Positions 26,990 to 35,682 of a DNA stretch of 64,000 nucleotides are shown here, piece after piece (position 1 is the stretch's first letter; the number at the start of each line of letters is the position of its first letter). This stretch comes from DASVTU01 sp036387415 (lineage in GTDB: Bacteria; Acidobacteriota; Blastocatellia; Pyrinomonadales; Pyrinomonadaceae), in contig DASVTU010000011.1 of NCBI GenBank assembly GCA_036387415.1, positions 13,819 through 77,818 of the forward strand, given 5' to 3'. A program made the position numbers and the translations under genes. A model generated the notes under the pieces. That model saw nothing but the letters and a program-made list of their open reading frames with translations, was not told where the DNA came from and did not search any database.

Positions 26990-27425
26990 TTCGCAGGTAC
27001 TGCGGCACTGAGTTCGTCTGCTCGTGGAGGCGCAGTGCCTACAGCGAGTCCGTTAAGGTGTTGGAGTCGGCGCGCGGACTCTCTCACACGACGACCCCGC
27101 CGCGCACACTCTTGGCAGAGTAACGTAGAGACAGCCCCCCAACCCCCTCGTCGAGGACGAGTTCTACGACGTCGAGCGCTTCCGCTCAAGGGCGGACTTC
27201 ATCCAGAAGGCCGAGGCTTACAACACTGTGGTTCTTTAACGTCGGCGGGGGAAGAAACGGCGGGAAGGAGCACCGGACGCACTGGGAAATCAGCCACGAA
27301 AGAGAGCCGTAGCTCGACGCGGCGGTCTGTGCGCTGGTGCCTATGTTCCTCGACGAGTTGTTCATGCGCAAGCTCGATTCTAAGCTGTTGTGGGGTACGA
27401 TGTTATTCCGCATTCTTGTCTCCAC
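26990..27425 (+). pseudogene. Decayed integrase-core (rve/DDE) transposase fragment
   Basis: Fragments of one protein appear in shifting frames. CGTEFVCSW with ARGLSHTTTPP recalls the D-N-G-x-E-F and later G-I-x-H-x-x-T-P-P region of the DDE core. Next comes LVEDEFYDVERFRS with DFIQKAEAYN, then in another frame WFFNVGGGRNGGKEHRTHW, EISHEREP, and VPMFLDELFMRK. The order and wording follow the C-terminal half of integrase-type transposases, where R-N-x-G-K-x-x-P-W-E-I and L-P-P-x-x-L-D-E-L occur. At least two frameshifts and a stop make it non-functional. It lies just 5' of the aminotransferase with the damaged start. Confidence 0.65.
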
Positions 27426-27766
27426 CTGCCTCGACGCAAGGGGTAGAGGTCGGCATGAATCGCCCCGCGTTGATGTCTGAATGTGCTCGGTTGTGGGAGT
27501 TGGAGCGTGAGAACCGCAAGCTGCGCGTCCACCGCTTGAGCGGGTCGGTAGGGCAGGTCACCACTTGCGGCGACAACGCCGCAAACCCTCTATCTTCGGT
27601 GCAGGCAGTCTAGCCAGGGCAAGTGCGTCCTTACTATAATGTTGAGTGGCGTCTGCGGGTCGAGGTAGGAGCGCCTCGCGGCCGGTTTTAACTTGACCTC
27701 ATATCCAGGGAGTTCCTTGAGTCTCTACCGGCTGGGCCAACTGGACTAGCTCGGGCCACGGGTGCT

Positions 27767-28801
27767 GTGATGATTGACCTCTCCATTGGAACGATAGGCA
27801 GTTCGTTTCTGCCTGGTCTGGATGTTGCCCCCTCATGCCGCTACGCACCGCGCGATGGCTTACCCGCTCTGCGGGAACTGATCGCTTCAGTGGAGCATGT
27901 ACCGTATGAGAGCGTCCTAGTCACAGCCGGAGCGGCCTCAGGCCTAAGTGCCTGCTTCAGCCTATCGACACCCGGAAAGGTTCTCCTGCCTCGTCCCTAT
28001 TTCTCACCGTATCTCCAACTCGCCCGTTTCTTCGGCCACGAGCCGATATATTATGACGCGAGCGATGTGCCGGATCACTCAATGGTGATGCGACTGGCGA
28101 ATCTCGTTGATGAAACATGCCATTGTATAGTGTGGAACTATCCGCACAACCCGACGGGTAATTTGGACCATCACCTAGACCTCTCCATATTAGCGGAGAA
28201 GTGTTCAAAAGTGGGCGCGCTCCTTATTAATGATCGGGTCTACAACAAATTGCTCCTAGGCGGCATCAACTTCGATGGACACCGCCCCTTGTTACCGTCC
28301 GAAATACGCATACACAGCTTCTCGAAGGCGTACGGCTTGGCTGGTGAGCGGGTCGGATATGCGCTCGCTGAAAAGCAGATGTGTGCTCGGTTACGGGATT
28401 CACACTGGTCACTTGTCGGATCGACATCTTGGGCAGGCCAACTCATGGCAATTGAAGCCCTCAAAAGCGATGGCAGAGCGTGGCTCGATTCTACCCTACG
28501 GTCACTTTCCCGGATGCGCGACTTGGTAAGTAAACAGCTGGCGAGCATACCGCGGCTCGTCCCGAACTTGCCCGACGCGGGGGTCTTCTTTTGGGTTCAG
28601 ATACAGGAACTCTCCGGCCAGCGCTTTATATCGGAGCTCCTCGACCGGGGCGTGGTCGTAGCGCCCGGCCACATGTTCGGGGACGAATCAGGGCAGCGCT
28701 TCAGGATGTGCTTCGCGTTACCGGAGAATGTTATGGCTAAGGCTCTTACCGTTTTCAGAGCTACCGCTGACTGCTGCCAGCAAAGATTAGACGACTGTTG
28801 A
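27767..28801 (+). CDS. Aminotransferase class I/II, 5' end possibly lost
   Basis: 344 residues from the first available start, GTG 27767. Fold-type I signatures: VTAGAASGLS, PRPYFSPYLQLARFFGHEP, WNYPHNPTGN (Asn-Pro near residue 127), and HSFSKAYGLAGERVGYA with the PLP Lys near 185; a late FRMCFALP has the carboxylate-binding Arg. Family members run near 380-400 residues. The frame stays open upstream to a TAA at 27689 and reads ISREFLESLPAGPTG, matching the family's usual N-terminal segment, yet it contains no ATG, GTG or TTG. So the true start was lost or a non-standard start is used. It reads plus beside a transposase relic. Role: amine transfer to a keto acid of the cluster. Confidence 0.85.
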   Translation: MMIDLSIGTIGSSFLPGLDVAPSCRYAPRDGLPALRELIASVEHVPYESVLVTAGAASGLSACFSLSTPGKVLLPRPYFSPYLQLARFFGHEPIYYDASDVPDHSMVMRLANLVDETCHCIVWNYPHNPTGNLDHHLDLSILAEKCSKVGALLINDRVYNKLLLGGINFDGHRPLLPSEIRIHSFSKAYGLAGERVGYALAEKQMCARLRDSHWSLVGSTSWAGQLMAIEALKSDGRAWLDSTLRSLSRMRDLVSKQLASIPRLVPNLPDAGVFFWVQIQELSGQRFISELLDRGVVVAPGHMFGDESGQRFRMCFALPENVMAKALTVFRATADCCQQRLDDC

Positions 28802-28832
28802 TAGAACAATTTTGTGAGCATCACGGAGCGTA

Positions 28833-28997
28833 ATGAATTTGCCCACGCTTGCCGCATTGACGTTACTGAAGACGATGCCGGCGAGCGACATCATAGGTGA
28901 CGACATCGCTCTGGCGAGACGACTTGACGTATTTAACATCTTGCACTCTGGCGCGCATTCATTGCACCCCGCACAGACGCGAACGGGGGGTCATTAG
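28833..28997 (+). CDS. Short ORF, 54 aa, possible truncated gene
   Basis: ATG 28833 is preceded by GGAG at a spacing of 4-5 bases, better than most neighbours, 31 bases after the aminotransferase stop. It begins MNLPTLAALTLLKTMPASD and ends after TRTGGH. It may be the 5' stub of a further cluster gene cut where the low-GC island begins (the next gene converges from 29001). No family recognised. Confidence 0.35.
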   Translation: MNLPTLAALTLLKTMPASDIIGDDIALARRLDVFNILHSGAHSLHPAQTRTGGH

Positions 28998-29000
28998 CCT

Positions 29001-29957
29001 TCAGAACTTAACTACATCTCCGCTCGCGCCTAAAGAATCACGGTGCAGTTCCTCTATCCATTCCCTAAAACGCTGCTCCGGCAGCTTGTTGTACTTATAT
29101 CTTTGACAGTCATCCAACTCATGACAGACTCTTTCAAACAACTCCATAGTCTTTAACAAGCTGTTCCAACTATCAGCTTCATCATAACGCCCGTAAATGA
29201 ACTTGAGGCTCTCAACAATCTTCGGGTCGGCCCACTTCTCGATGTATCGACCATAATGCCATGTCTCGAATTGCCAGCCGTTAATACACTTGGCGTGCCA
29301 CTCCAACAATGTCAGCAGATTTAGTTTCAAAAAATGATCGCTTTCAATCTTCGCTGTAAGAAACTCCCTTTTGTAGAGCTTGATTGCCATCCTCATAGCG
29401 GTCTGCCAGAATTGGTGTATCTGTTCCTCAAACTTTTGAAGCGTGGGCGCGCCCGGCGGCACATACCTAAACTCAGCCTCTATGAAACTTAATTTACCTC
29501 CATAATTGTCTTTATCCACCAACACAGACATTCCCCTACGCAGGTAGAAGGCGAAGGTCCTGATAACCTTTTCTCTTCTGGTGCGGAAGGAAGAGGGCAG
29601 CTTGCTGCGCAGCTTTGTGTTAAACCGGGCATACCTGTATGCCCGGTCAAGCACTCTGACATTAACAGGCGTGACATCCATGCCTACGCCATTTTCAAAG
29701 AAGACTCTTTTGACGAAAGTATTATTGCCAACTTGAAACCCGGTGTAGCAGGAGAGCAGTTTACCGATTTCTTCGAGCCATTCCCCTTCGTTCTTATATT
29801 TTTGAGGGTCGGTCGTAAACAGTAGAACGTCAATATCCGACAACCTGTCGGCAGGGTTCAGCGCTCTGGCCGACGAGCCCATCAGCACGACGGCGCGCAT
29901 CAGGTCGTTTCTCTCCGCCCAGTCTTTGAGTCTGTCGAGGGTTTCGGGAATACTCAT
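29001..29957 (-). CDS. Aminoglycoside 6-adenylyltransferase-like nucleotidyltransferase
   Basis: 318 residues. The N-terminal nucleotidyltransferase core shows VVLMGSSARALNPADRLSD then IDVLLF, the G-S-x(9-12)-D-x-D pattern of the pol-beta fold, followed by EWLEEIGKLL as in ANT(6)/AadK-type enzymes, and VGMDVTPVN with the third Asp. The C-terminal helical half contains LLTLLEWHAKCINGW, as in that family. Such proteins transfer AMP from ATP to a hydroxyl of a drug. Codon usage is clearly more AT-rich than the cluster to its left. Drug resistance is inferred from family only. Confidence 0.8.
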   Translation of the reverse strand: MSIPETLDRLKDWAERNDLMRAVVLMGSSARALNPADRLSDIDVLLFTTDPQKYKNEGEWLEEIGKLLSCYTGFQVGNNTFVKRVFFENGVGMDVTPVNVRVLDRAYRYARFNTKLRSKLPSSFRTRREKVIRTFAFYLRRGMSVLVDKDNYGGKLSFIEAEFRYVPPGAPTLQKFEEQIHQFWQTAMRMAIKLYKREFLTAKIESDHFLKLNLLTLLEWHAKCINGWQFETWHYGRYIEKWADPKIVESLKFIYGRYDEADSWNSLLKTMELFERVCHELDDCQRYKYNKLPEQRFREWIEELHRDSLGASGDVVKF

Positions 29958-30560
29958 TTTTTCACGATAATTAAAGCATAACCCCTACGTCAAGAAGTTT
30001 CCCCACCGGGGAATCTCTAAATCATAGCCGTCAGCAGGGCAGGATAGCGCGGGTACTTGCCTTTTCCGAGTTGACGTGCGCTGCTAGAACGCACGGACAG
30101 GTTCTAGTGCCCTCGTGAGCACCTCGATGCAGCGCGAGCGGCGGCCTACTTAGTCGTCCATGAAAAAGTCTGAGGCAGACGAAACCGATGAGCAAAATGT
30201 AGTGTGTGGCGCTCATCTTAGGCAGCCGCGGACGCCTGTCTTGAATATGGACGGCCAGACGAAGTGACATCAGGCGGAGGTTACTCTGCCGGAGCAAGTT
30301 CGGGCATAGTGACCTCTGCCTGAGCGATGATGGCGGTCGGGCGCGGAGCGCGGTCTACCAAGTTGAAAAGTTTCGTCAGGGCGTGGCAGTGACTCTGTGT
30401 CAGTTGCCACGGCAGAGCGCCCATGCACGCTCGGGATTGTATACTCACCGCGGATTCAACAATACTTCACGGGAACCAGCTGACGCGACTATCGGCAAGG
30501 GTGAGGGGTTTGCTATTCACTAACCATCCTCGCCCGGAGTTCATTTGTCGCCTCAAACCT
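29958..30560 (+). other. Gap with a decayed MITE and no gene
   Basis: About 600 bases. The left third holds MITE copy 2 (30011-30158). On the minus strand beyond it, about 30160-30300, the frame reads LPKMSATHYILLIGFVCLRLF, faintly like the N-terminal helix of a transposase; this may be a relic of the parent element. The remainder shows nothing. Confidence 0.4.
30011..30158. repeat. MITE copy 2, inverted and decayed
   Basis: Reads GAATCTCTAAATCATAGC, then about 110 bases nearly identical to the complement of copy 1 (17058-17213), including GTCAGCAGGGCAGGATAGCG, and ends in a degraded terminal repeat near TACTTAGTCGTC. It is in the opposite orientation to copy 1, so the two bracket the trpS-NRPS half of the cluster as inverted repeats 13 kb apart. 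Confidence 0.8.
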
Positions 30561-31334
30561 TCAAAGGCGAGTGCGCCTACTTTCAATTATCCGGTCGTGC
30601 AAATTCTCTACGAAGATCAACATCTCTCGGAGAAGCCCCCTTAGGTCACTTAGCTCCTCGCGCGGCTCGGTCTGGTTTCTGAAAGACTCAATCCTTTTTA
30701 GGACGCTGGTGTCGAGATTGGGGAGCGCCTTCTCCAACTCTACGACGGCTCGTGACGCCTCGACGGAAATGCCTAAGGCAAAGCAAGCCATGATGGTCAT
30801 AAACTTTTTGAGCGAGATTAAGCGGTGAATAATGTCCAGACGATCTTGGGGCGTCCAGTCCTCCCTGCTCAGGTATACTGTGAGGACGTGCGCCATACTC
30901 CGGCGCCCCTCAAAAAAAGCATTGGCAGTGACGGCGCGGCTCAACTCCCTGCTGCGGATCCGGGGTCGAATGTCTTCACCACAGAGCACTTGGCTCGTCT
31001 TTTCCGATTCCCAACTCGACATATATGGTGCCGGATAGCAACTGGCCTCGGCTTGACTGAAATAAAAGAATGGGTGGAACGGTATTCCCTTCCGTGAAAT
31101 TCGCCGGCAGGATTCGACCATAATTTCGAGCGTCTTGAGAAATCGCTCCTTATCCTGGAAGACTTCGTCGCGTAAGAAAACTGTAGCATCGAGCAGGTCA
31201 CTTTTGCCGGGGTTGATTCTCTTACACGCGACCGAGCCGTACAGAAGAATGCTCACCACGTCATCGCCCAGCGGGTGCATGTCAGCGACGAAGTCATGGA
31301 CAGCCCGCTCGTAATCTTCAGTAGTGACATTCAT
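30561..31334 (-). CDS. Minimal-type nucleotidyltransferase
   Basis: 257 residues from ATG 31334, chosen because it overlaps the upstream stop in TGATG; a 15-codon longer frame exists. SILLYGSVACKRINPGKSD followed by LLDATVFLRD fits the G-S-x-x-x-x-x-x-x-x-S-D-x-x-D/E nucleotidyltransferase loop. The second half is helical (RLISLKKFMTIMACFALG, ELSDLRGLLREMLIFVEN) and could be a HEPN- or KNTase-C-type bundle. Pairs with the upstream gene in a two-gene minus operon. Drug resistance or an MNT/HEPN-like defence pair are both possible; neither can be settled here. Confidence 0.65.
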   Translation of the reverse strand: MNVTTEDYERAVHDFVADMHPLGDDVVSILLYGSVACKRINPGKSDLLDATVFLRDEVFQDKERFLKTLEIMVESCRRISRKGIPFHPFFYFSQAEASCYPAPYMSSWESEKTSQVLCGEDIRPRIRSRELSRAVTANAFFEGRRSMAHVLTVYLSREDWTPQDRLDIIHRLISLKKFMTIMACFALGISVEASRAVVELEKALPNLDTSVLKRIESFRNQTEPREELSDLRGLLREMLIFVENLHDRIIESRRTRL

Positions 31335-32068
31335 CAAATGTATCTCCTCAGCCCGGATAGAAAACTTTCGAAGAGCCAAACTGCCTCGTATGCTGAGCGG
31401 CGGCAGGAGGTTTCATCCGTCGAGTCGAGAGACTTACTCAAGTCGGTAAGTTCATTCCATAACGCCAATAGCTGCTCGTCCTGATATGCCTGCTCGAATT
31501 TTGGCGGGATAGAATTGATGGTCGTCGCCCATTCGCCCCGCGCAATCAGCGCCGTGAACATGAGACACTTAACCTGCCATTCAATTTCCTTAATTAACTC
31601 AAGGTATTCTCTGCGCGCCAGCATTGCGAGGATGTTGAAGGGTCGCATGGAGTGCGCACACGACTCCACGTGCAGATTGAGGAGCATGGTAGAGTCGGGC
31701 GGCGGCGGTATCTCATCTCGAAGATCGACGCCATAAAGCACATGAGCCTCATGCCTGAGGCAATGGGCTACGTGAAGGCGTCTGTTCAATATATGAACAA
31801 AGGTAAACGTCGGCAAAGCAAGCTCGAACAACTCAGAGCGTCGAACGCAGTACAACGAAAGATCACGTGGGACACATTCGTAAGCTTCTGTAATGAGGTC
31901 TAGGATAGACTCTACGTCATCCTGAAAGACCAGAACGAGTCCCCCCTTAGATAAGGCGTGCGGGTGATAGAGAATGCTAAGAAGGTGTCCCCCGAGGCGC
32001 TCGCCCAGCAGCGCCGCTACTCGTTGAACTTGACTATCTACTTTGGTCTCTTCCGCTTGCGGTGACAT
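31334..32068 (-). CDS. Hypothetical protein, possibly a divergent nucleotidyltransferase partner
   Basis: 244 residues, no firm family. The N-terminal half (HLLSILYHPHALSKGGLVLV, then ILDLITEAYECVPRDLSLY) resembles the strand-helix layout of the neighbouring nucleotidyltransferase but has no G-S-x-D motif. The C-terminal half is helical with ELIKEIEWQVKCLMF and ends GLRRYI. Its stop overlaps the start of the following nucleotidyltransferase (TGATG), so both proteins are probably made in fixed ratio and may form a complex. Confidence 0.55.
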   Translation of the reverse strand: MSPQAEETKVDSQVQRVAALLGERLGGHLLSILYHPHALSKGGLVLVFQDDVESILDLITEAYECVPRDLSLYCVRRSELFELALPTFTFVHILNRRLHVAHCLRHEAHVLYGVDLRDEIPPPPDSTMLLNLHVESCAHSMRPFNILAMLARREYLELIKEIEWQVKCLMFTALIARGEWATTINSIPPKFEQAYQDEQLLALWNELTDLSKSLDSTDETSCRRSAYEAVWLFESFLSGLRRYI

Positions 32069-32196
32069 CTAGATTGGATGTGGTATTACATATCTTTCGC
32101 GAGGCATACTAAGGCCGCAGGATTATACCTCTGAGGTACGTCTAGAAAAGTTAGCATATCTTAAGCGTCTTTGGATTTCAAACCTCTTTCGCCGGG

Positions 32197-32928
32197 GAGC
32201 GTCTAAATCGTAGCGAGGTGAATGACCTCGGCTCGCTTGAGCCCGTGCCTGATCTCAACTTCCGTGTTGAGCACTCGGCCAGCGCATTCCGCAATAATTC
32301 GTCACTCAACGGTTTTTCGCTGGGTACAGAGATACGCACCTGAAATCAATAAACGCATTCGTCCTCATTTGAAGATGAGCGGCACGTCCTATCGTGTCGA
32401 TGAGACGTACATCAAGGTCGGGAAGCAATGCAAATATTTGTATCGCGCCGTTGATAAAGAAGGGTCAACAATTGAGTTCATGCTCAGCGCGAAGCGTGAT
32501 GTTTCCGCAGCGAAGCGATTCTTCAAGAATATGATGAGGGCAGAGCATTGCCGCCTTCCGTTCTCTATCAGTGTAGATAAGAGCGCCGCGTATCCGTAAG
32601 CCTTCAGTACTTCACAAGAGGAGCGAATGGTGCCGAAGGACTGCAAGCTCAGGCGCGTGAAATACCTGAATAACGTCATCGAGCAGGACCACCGTTTCAT
32701 CAAGAAGAAGATGCGAGCATCACAATGCTTCAAGAGGTTCCACACGGCGGAGCGCACGCTCGAAGGCATTGAAGCGGTAAATATGATTCGCAAAGGGCAG
32801 GTTAAAAGATTAGCAGGAAGTGATTCACAAGGACAGGCGAAGTTCGTCGCTTCGCTCTTTCAGATCACCGCCTGAGGAAGAGCCGCCGGTAACCCTGTAC
32901 GCTCTAAAATAATTTTCGCAACACTGCC
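32197..32928 (+). mobile_element. Broken IS6-family-like insertion sequence
   Basis: The right end at 32909-32928 reads, on the complement, GGCAGTGTTGCGAAAATTAT, like the G-G-x-x-x-T-G-T-T-G-C-A-A-A ends of IS6 elements. The left end is missing: at 32197-32214 there is instead GAGCGTCTAAATCGTAGC, one base different from the MITE terminal repeat. The transposase N-terminus is lost at the same junction. A related solo end, ATTTTCGCAACACAACC, lies at 37533-37549. Confidence 0.65.
32222..32875 (+). pseudogene. IS6-family transposase, truncated and with an in-frame stop
   Basis: HSTVFRWVQRYAPEINKRI, SYRVDETYIKVGKQ, KYLYRAVDKEGST, LSAKRDVSAAKRFF and SVDKSAAYP are the IS6 DDE transposase core with the first two catalytic Asp. 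The codon after SAAYP is TAA (32597-32599), where relatives have Lys. The same frame then continues AFSTSQEERMVPKDC and LRRVKYLNNVIEQDHRFIKK, carrying the catalytic Glu. The residues before HSTVF do not match the family. So the gene has lost its N-terminus and has one nonsense change. Confidence 0.9.
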
Positions 32929-33249
32929 TCGCGTAGGGGATGGAGAACTCCTCATCATCAAGCGGGCGGATTAAATACTCCCGCATGACTTCAGTCGCCT
33001 ATTGATAAGCAAGACATCTAACGCTCGAATTAACCCGCGCCGAGCGGGCAGCCTTCAAGCCAAGGTATCACTCAGCGATGAAAGGCATGCTATCGAGGCG
33101 TCGGGTTGAATGAGTTGTTCGTAAGTAGATCAGACATCGCCGCAGATATCTACGCCCGAAGAGTTAAAGTGTCGATCTCTGTCGGTAACTGGCATGTAGA
33201 TAACACCCTACTCGTTGACCGTCCTTTCATAGAGTAGTACATTAGTAGT

Positions 33250-33480
33250 ATGAAAGTGAAGACATCCGTTACCCTATCCGAAGATGTGATCGAAGCAATT
33301 GACGAGTTAGCCGGTGAGTCACGCAACCGCTCCGAGTTTATCGAGAATGCTCTGCGCAGCTTCATCGCGCGACACAAGCGCAACGAACAGAACCACCGTG
33401 ATGTGGAGATCATCAAGCGAAGGCATGTGCGCTTGAACCGTGAAGCGCAAGATGTACTTGCCTTTCAGGGGGAGTGGTGA
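33250..33480 (+). CDS. Ribbon-helix-helix antitoxin
   Basis: 76 residues. KVKTSVTLSEDVIEAIDELA, then RNRSEFIENALRSFI, is the strand-helix-helix of RHH DNA-binding domains (CopG/MazE-like). The C-terminal tail, rich in Arg, Glu and Asn, should wrap the toxin. The next gene starts inside its last codons (7-base overlap). It probably represses the pair by binding upstream, where the sequence TAGAGTAGTACATTAGTAGT contains the repeat TAGTA. Typical antitoxin size and order. Confidence 0.9.
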   Translation: MKVKTSVTLSEDVIEAIDELAGESRNRSEFIENALRSFIARHKRNEQNHRDVEIIKRRHVRLNREAQDVLAFQGEW

Positions 33481-33818
33481 GGCGCGGCGAATTTTACCGG
33501 GTTGCGCATCCGACGAGTAGAGACCCGAAGCGCTTCCGCGTCTTTTGTATCGTCAGCCGGCAGGCGCTCATCGACTCCAAATACTCTTCGGTCATCTGCG
33601 CCCCCGTTTACACAGCTTACGACGAGCTGGCGACGCAGGTCCCCGTAGGAGTCGAAGACGGTTTGAAACACGACAGCAGTATTCACTGCGACAACCTGAT
33701 TAGTCTCCAAAAGTCAGTCCTGACGAATTTCATCGCTACCCTCTCCGCAGAGAAAATCATCGCCCTCGACTTGGCTCTCGCCGTCGCGCTTGACTTGCCA
33801 CCTGATCTCTTCGGCTAA
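33474..33818 (+). CDS. MazF/PemK-family toxin
   Basis: 114 residues, GTG start overlapping the antitoxin. VRRGEFYRVAHPTSRDPKRF, then RVFCIVSR, corresponds to the R-G-x-I-x-x-x-x and R-P-x-x-I-x-x segments of MazF; VICAPVYTAYDELATQVPV is the central core, and SSIHCDNLISLQKSVLTNFI matches the S-x-x-x-x-D-Q-x-x-x-x-x-x-x-R/L region. Family members are mRNA interferases. With the RHH gene it forms a toxin-antitoxin operon, presumably stabilising the island or the initiator-like module to its right. Confidence 0.88.
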   Translation: MVRRGEFYRVAHPTSRDPKRFRVFCIVSRQALIDSKYSSVICAPVYTAYDELATQVPVGVEDGLKHDSSIHCDNLISLQKSVLTNFIATLSAEKIIALDLALAVALDLPPDLFG

Positions 33819-34040
33819 GCTATTGCAGAATCAATCCAGACAAGTATGTCAAGATTGGCATCCGGCTTTATGTGGGTGACCAGACCAAGCAGGACAACGG
33901 GCGAAAGCGGAAGATAGGTTTACAACCAGACACGCCGACGCGAATGCTTCCCTTCGGGAGCACAATAGCCACAATGAAAACAGGACTATAGTATGATTTT
34001 CACTGCTTAATGCGCTGTTGACATGATATAAGGCGCGAGC

Positions 34041-34868
34041 ATGACAGAACCCGACTCATCTAGTGTGTCCGCAACTATGCGCTTGATAGGCCGTTACGGG
34101 CTAACTGAGCCGCCTTTTGCGCTTTCACCAGACCCACGTTTCCTGTACCTGACGCCATAGCACCAACGCGCTCTCGCTTACACCAGATTCTCCATCGACG
34201 ACCGGGCGGGCTTGAGCGTGATTTATGCAGACGTAGGACATGGTGAGTCTACCCTCGCTCGCAGGCTTTACGACCTCTATCGTTCCGAGCCATCGTATGA
34301 GGTTATCCTACTGACCAATCCCGATCTGTCCTCCGCCCTGCAACTCCTGAAGCGAGTGACCGACTCAGTAGACCTTCCACGCCGGAGGACGAACCTCGAC
34401 CAGCTACAGGAGTTTGAAAACTATTTGGTTGAAAACTACGCGGCGGGAAAGAATACCGTTTTGATTGTGGACGAAGCACAACTGCTCGTCGGTCAGCAAT
34501 TCGAGTTAATACGGCAATTCACGAATTTTGAATCTGCATCAGCCAAGATGCTACAGATCGTCCTCATTGGTCAGAACAACCTCAGAAACAAGCTAAAACT
34601 CAAAAAGGCATTACTCTCGCGCGCCGCCAGCATGTCTACGCTTGGCCCGCTGACACCCGACGAGACGCGCGCCATGATTAGTTTTCGCTTATCAGTTGCC
34701 GGGTGTGTGCGCCCTCTGTACGAGGAGGAGACAATCAAGGAGATTCACCGCCTGACTAAAGGTGTTCCCCGAGAAATTGTTAAACGCTGCCGCACTTCCC
34801 TACGCGTGGCAGCGATGAATGAACTCGATACCGTACCACCGGAGGCTTTAGAGGATGGAGAGGCGTAA
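34041..34868 (+). pseudogene. ExeA/TniB-like ATPase, inactivated first copy
   Basis: From ATG 34041 the frame reads YGLTEPPFALSPDPRFLYLT, the usual ExeA opening, then hits TAG at 34158-34160 and continues in frame with HQRALAYTRFSIDD. The Walker A loop is ADVGHGESTLARR: the catalytic Lys is Glu. Walker B (TVLIVDEAQLL) is kept, as are the downstream LLSRAASMSTLGPLTPDETR and RLTKGVPREIVKR segments. So both a stop and a dead P-loop have arisen. The intact paralogue lies at 35683. Translation from ATG/GTG codons after the stop could still make a 218-residue protein without ATPase activity. Confidence 0.85.
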
Positions 34869-35333
34869 GCTTAAAGGTATCGCAGACCTCTACGTCATTG
34901 ACGATGAAAGACGTGTTAGAAGCTCTGCCACAGTGGCAAGGCATGCCACACAGGCAAGCCCTGCCACAGAGACAAGGCATGAAGCCCCAGCCCCTGATTT
35001 ACTGGCAAGTCTCCCGCCCGTAGCCGGATATCTCAAACTCGGAAATCAGATCGTTGACCATTTTCTCCCGCAGTTGGAGCCATTCGAGCAACTAGCTTAC
35101 CTTCAACTCTACCGTCACTCTCATGGTAACGGTAAAGCCTTTTGTTTGATAAGCATGCCAAAACTGGCGCGACGAACTAAAATTAGCGGGCGGAGTCTCT
35201 GGCGGAAGGAGAGAGGACTACGCCAAAGTTCCAGAACTGTCCGGATTGTTACGGGACAGGTTTCCACTACGTTGATGAACTAGATCGCGGCAAGGGCGTC
35301 GAGAAGTGTTCCCACTCAAAGCTGAAGGCTTGA
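34855..35333 (+). pseudogene. Initiator-like winged-helix protein, deleted first copy
   Basis: Start overlaps the ATPase relic as in the intact pair. It keeps the domain PVAGYLKLGNQIVDHFLPQL, EQLAYLQLYRHSHGNGKAF and CLISMPKLARRTKISGRS, then a deletion of roughly 250 bases plus a frameshift joins it to the zinc-like tail FQNCPDCYGTGFHYVDELDR, read in another frame up to TGA at 35331-35333. Compared with the intact copy at 36477, the middle is missing. Three 18-bp repeats lie in its 5' part. Confidence 0.8.
34926..34979 (+). repeat. Three tandem 18-bp repeats (iteron-like), set A
   Basis: TGCCACAGTGGCAAGGCA, TGCCACACAGGCAAGCCC, TGCCACAGAGACAAGGCA follow one another without gap inside the coding frame, giving a six-residue peptide repeat. 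Same period and same place in the gene as set B at 36543, but unrelated sequence. Confidence 0.9.
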
Positions 35334-35682
35334 ATATATTGTCAGAGACAGGCTAATAAAATAACCAGGTTTTGGAAAGACAAGACTATAAATCAATAAT
35401 TTCGTAGAGTTAATATATGTTTCCGATAAAATGCGTTATGGGAATAAGATGCTACGGCTCTGAAATTAGAGAATGAAATCAAGATAATGGTATATGAACA
35501 AATAATTATCAAAAGCCGGAGAGCCAGCCGCTATACGCCTTCTAATTTGTAGAACTAAGCAATTGCTTGTCCCTCCCCAGAAAAGGAACGAACTTTTAAT
35601 TACATACGTAACGTCGAATTTTACACTACTGACAGATTTATTTTCTTGTCTACACGAATTAACAGAGTTATAGTCTTGCTTT
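35334..35682 (+). other. AT-rich intergenic region, 350 bp
   Basis: The most AT-rich stretch of the window lies between the dead and the intact module. It should contain the promoter of the intact ATPase gene; by analogy with iteron systems it could be a melting region, but no repeat of set A or B occurs in it. No gene seen. Confidence 0.4.

Noticed and set aside
26670..27613. Two plus-strand ORFs of 113 and 192 codons
   Set aside because: They cross the frames of the transposase relic and read as low-complexity Arg/Ser text; the conserved words lie in other frames.
30031..30297. 88-codon minus ORF over MITE copy 2
   Set aside because: Mostly translates the repeat; only a faint transposase-like segment remains.
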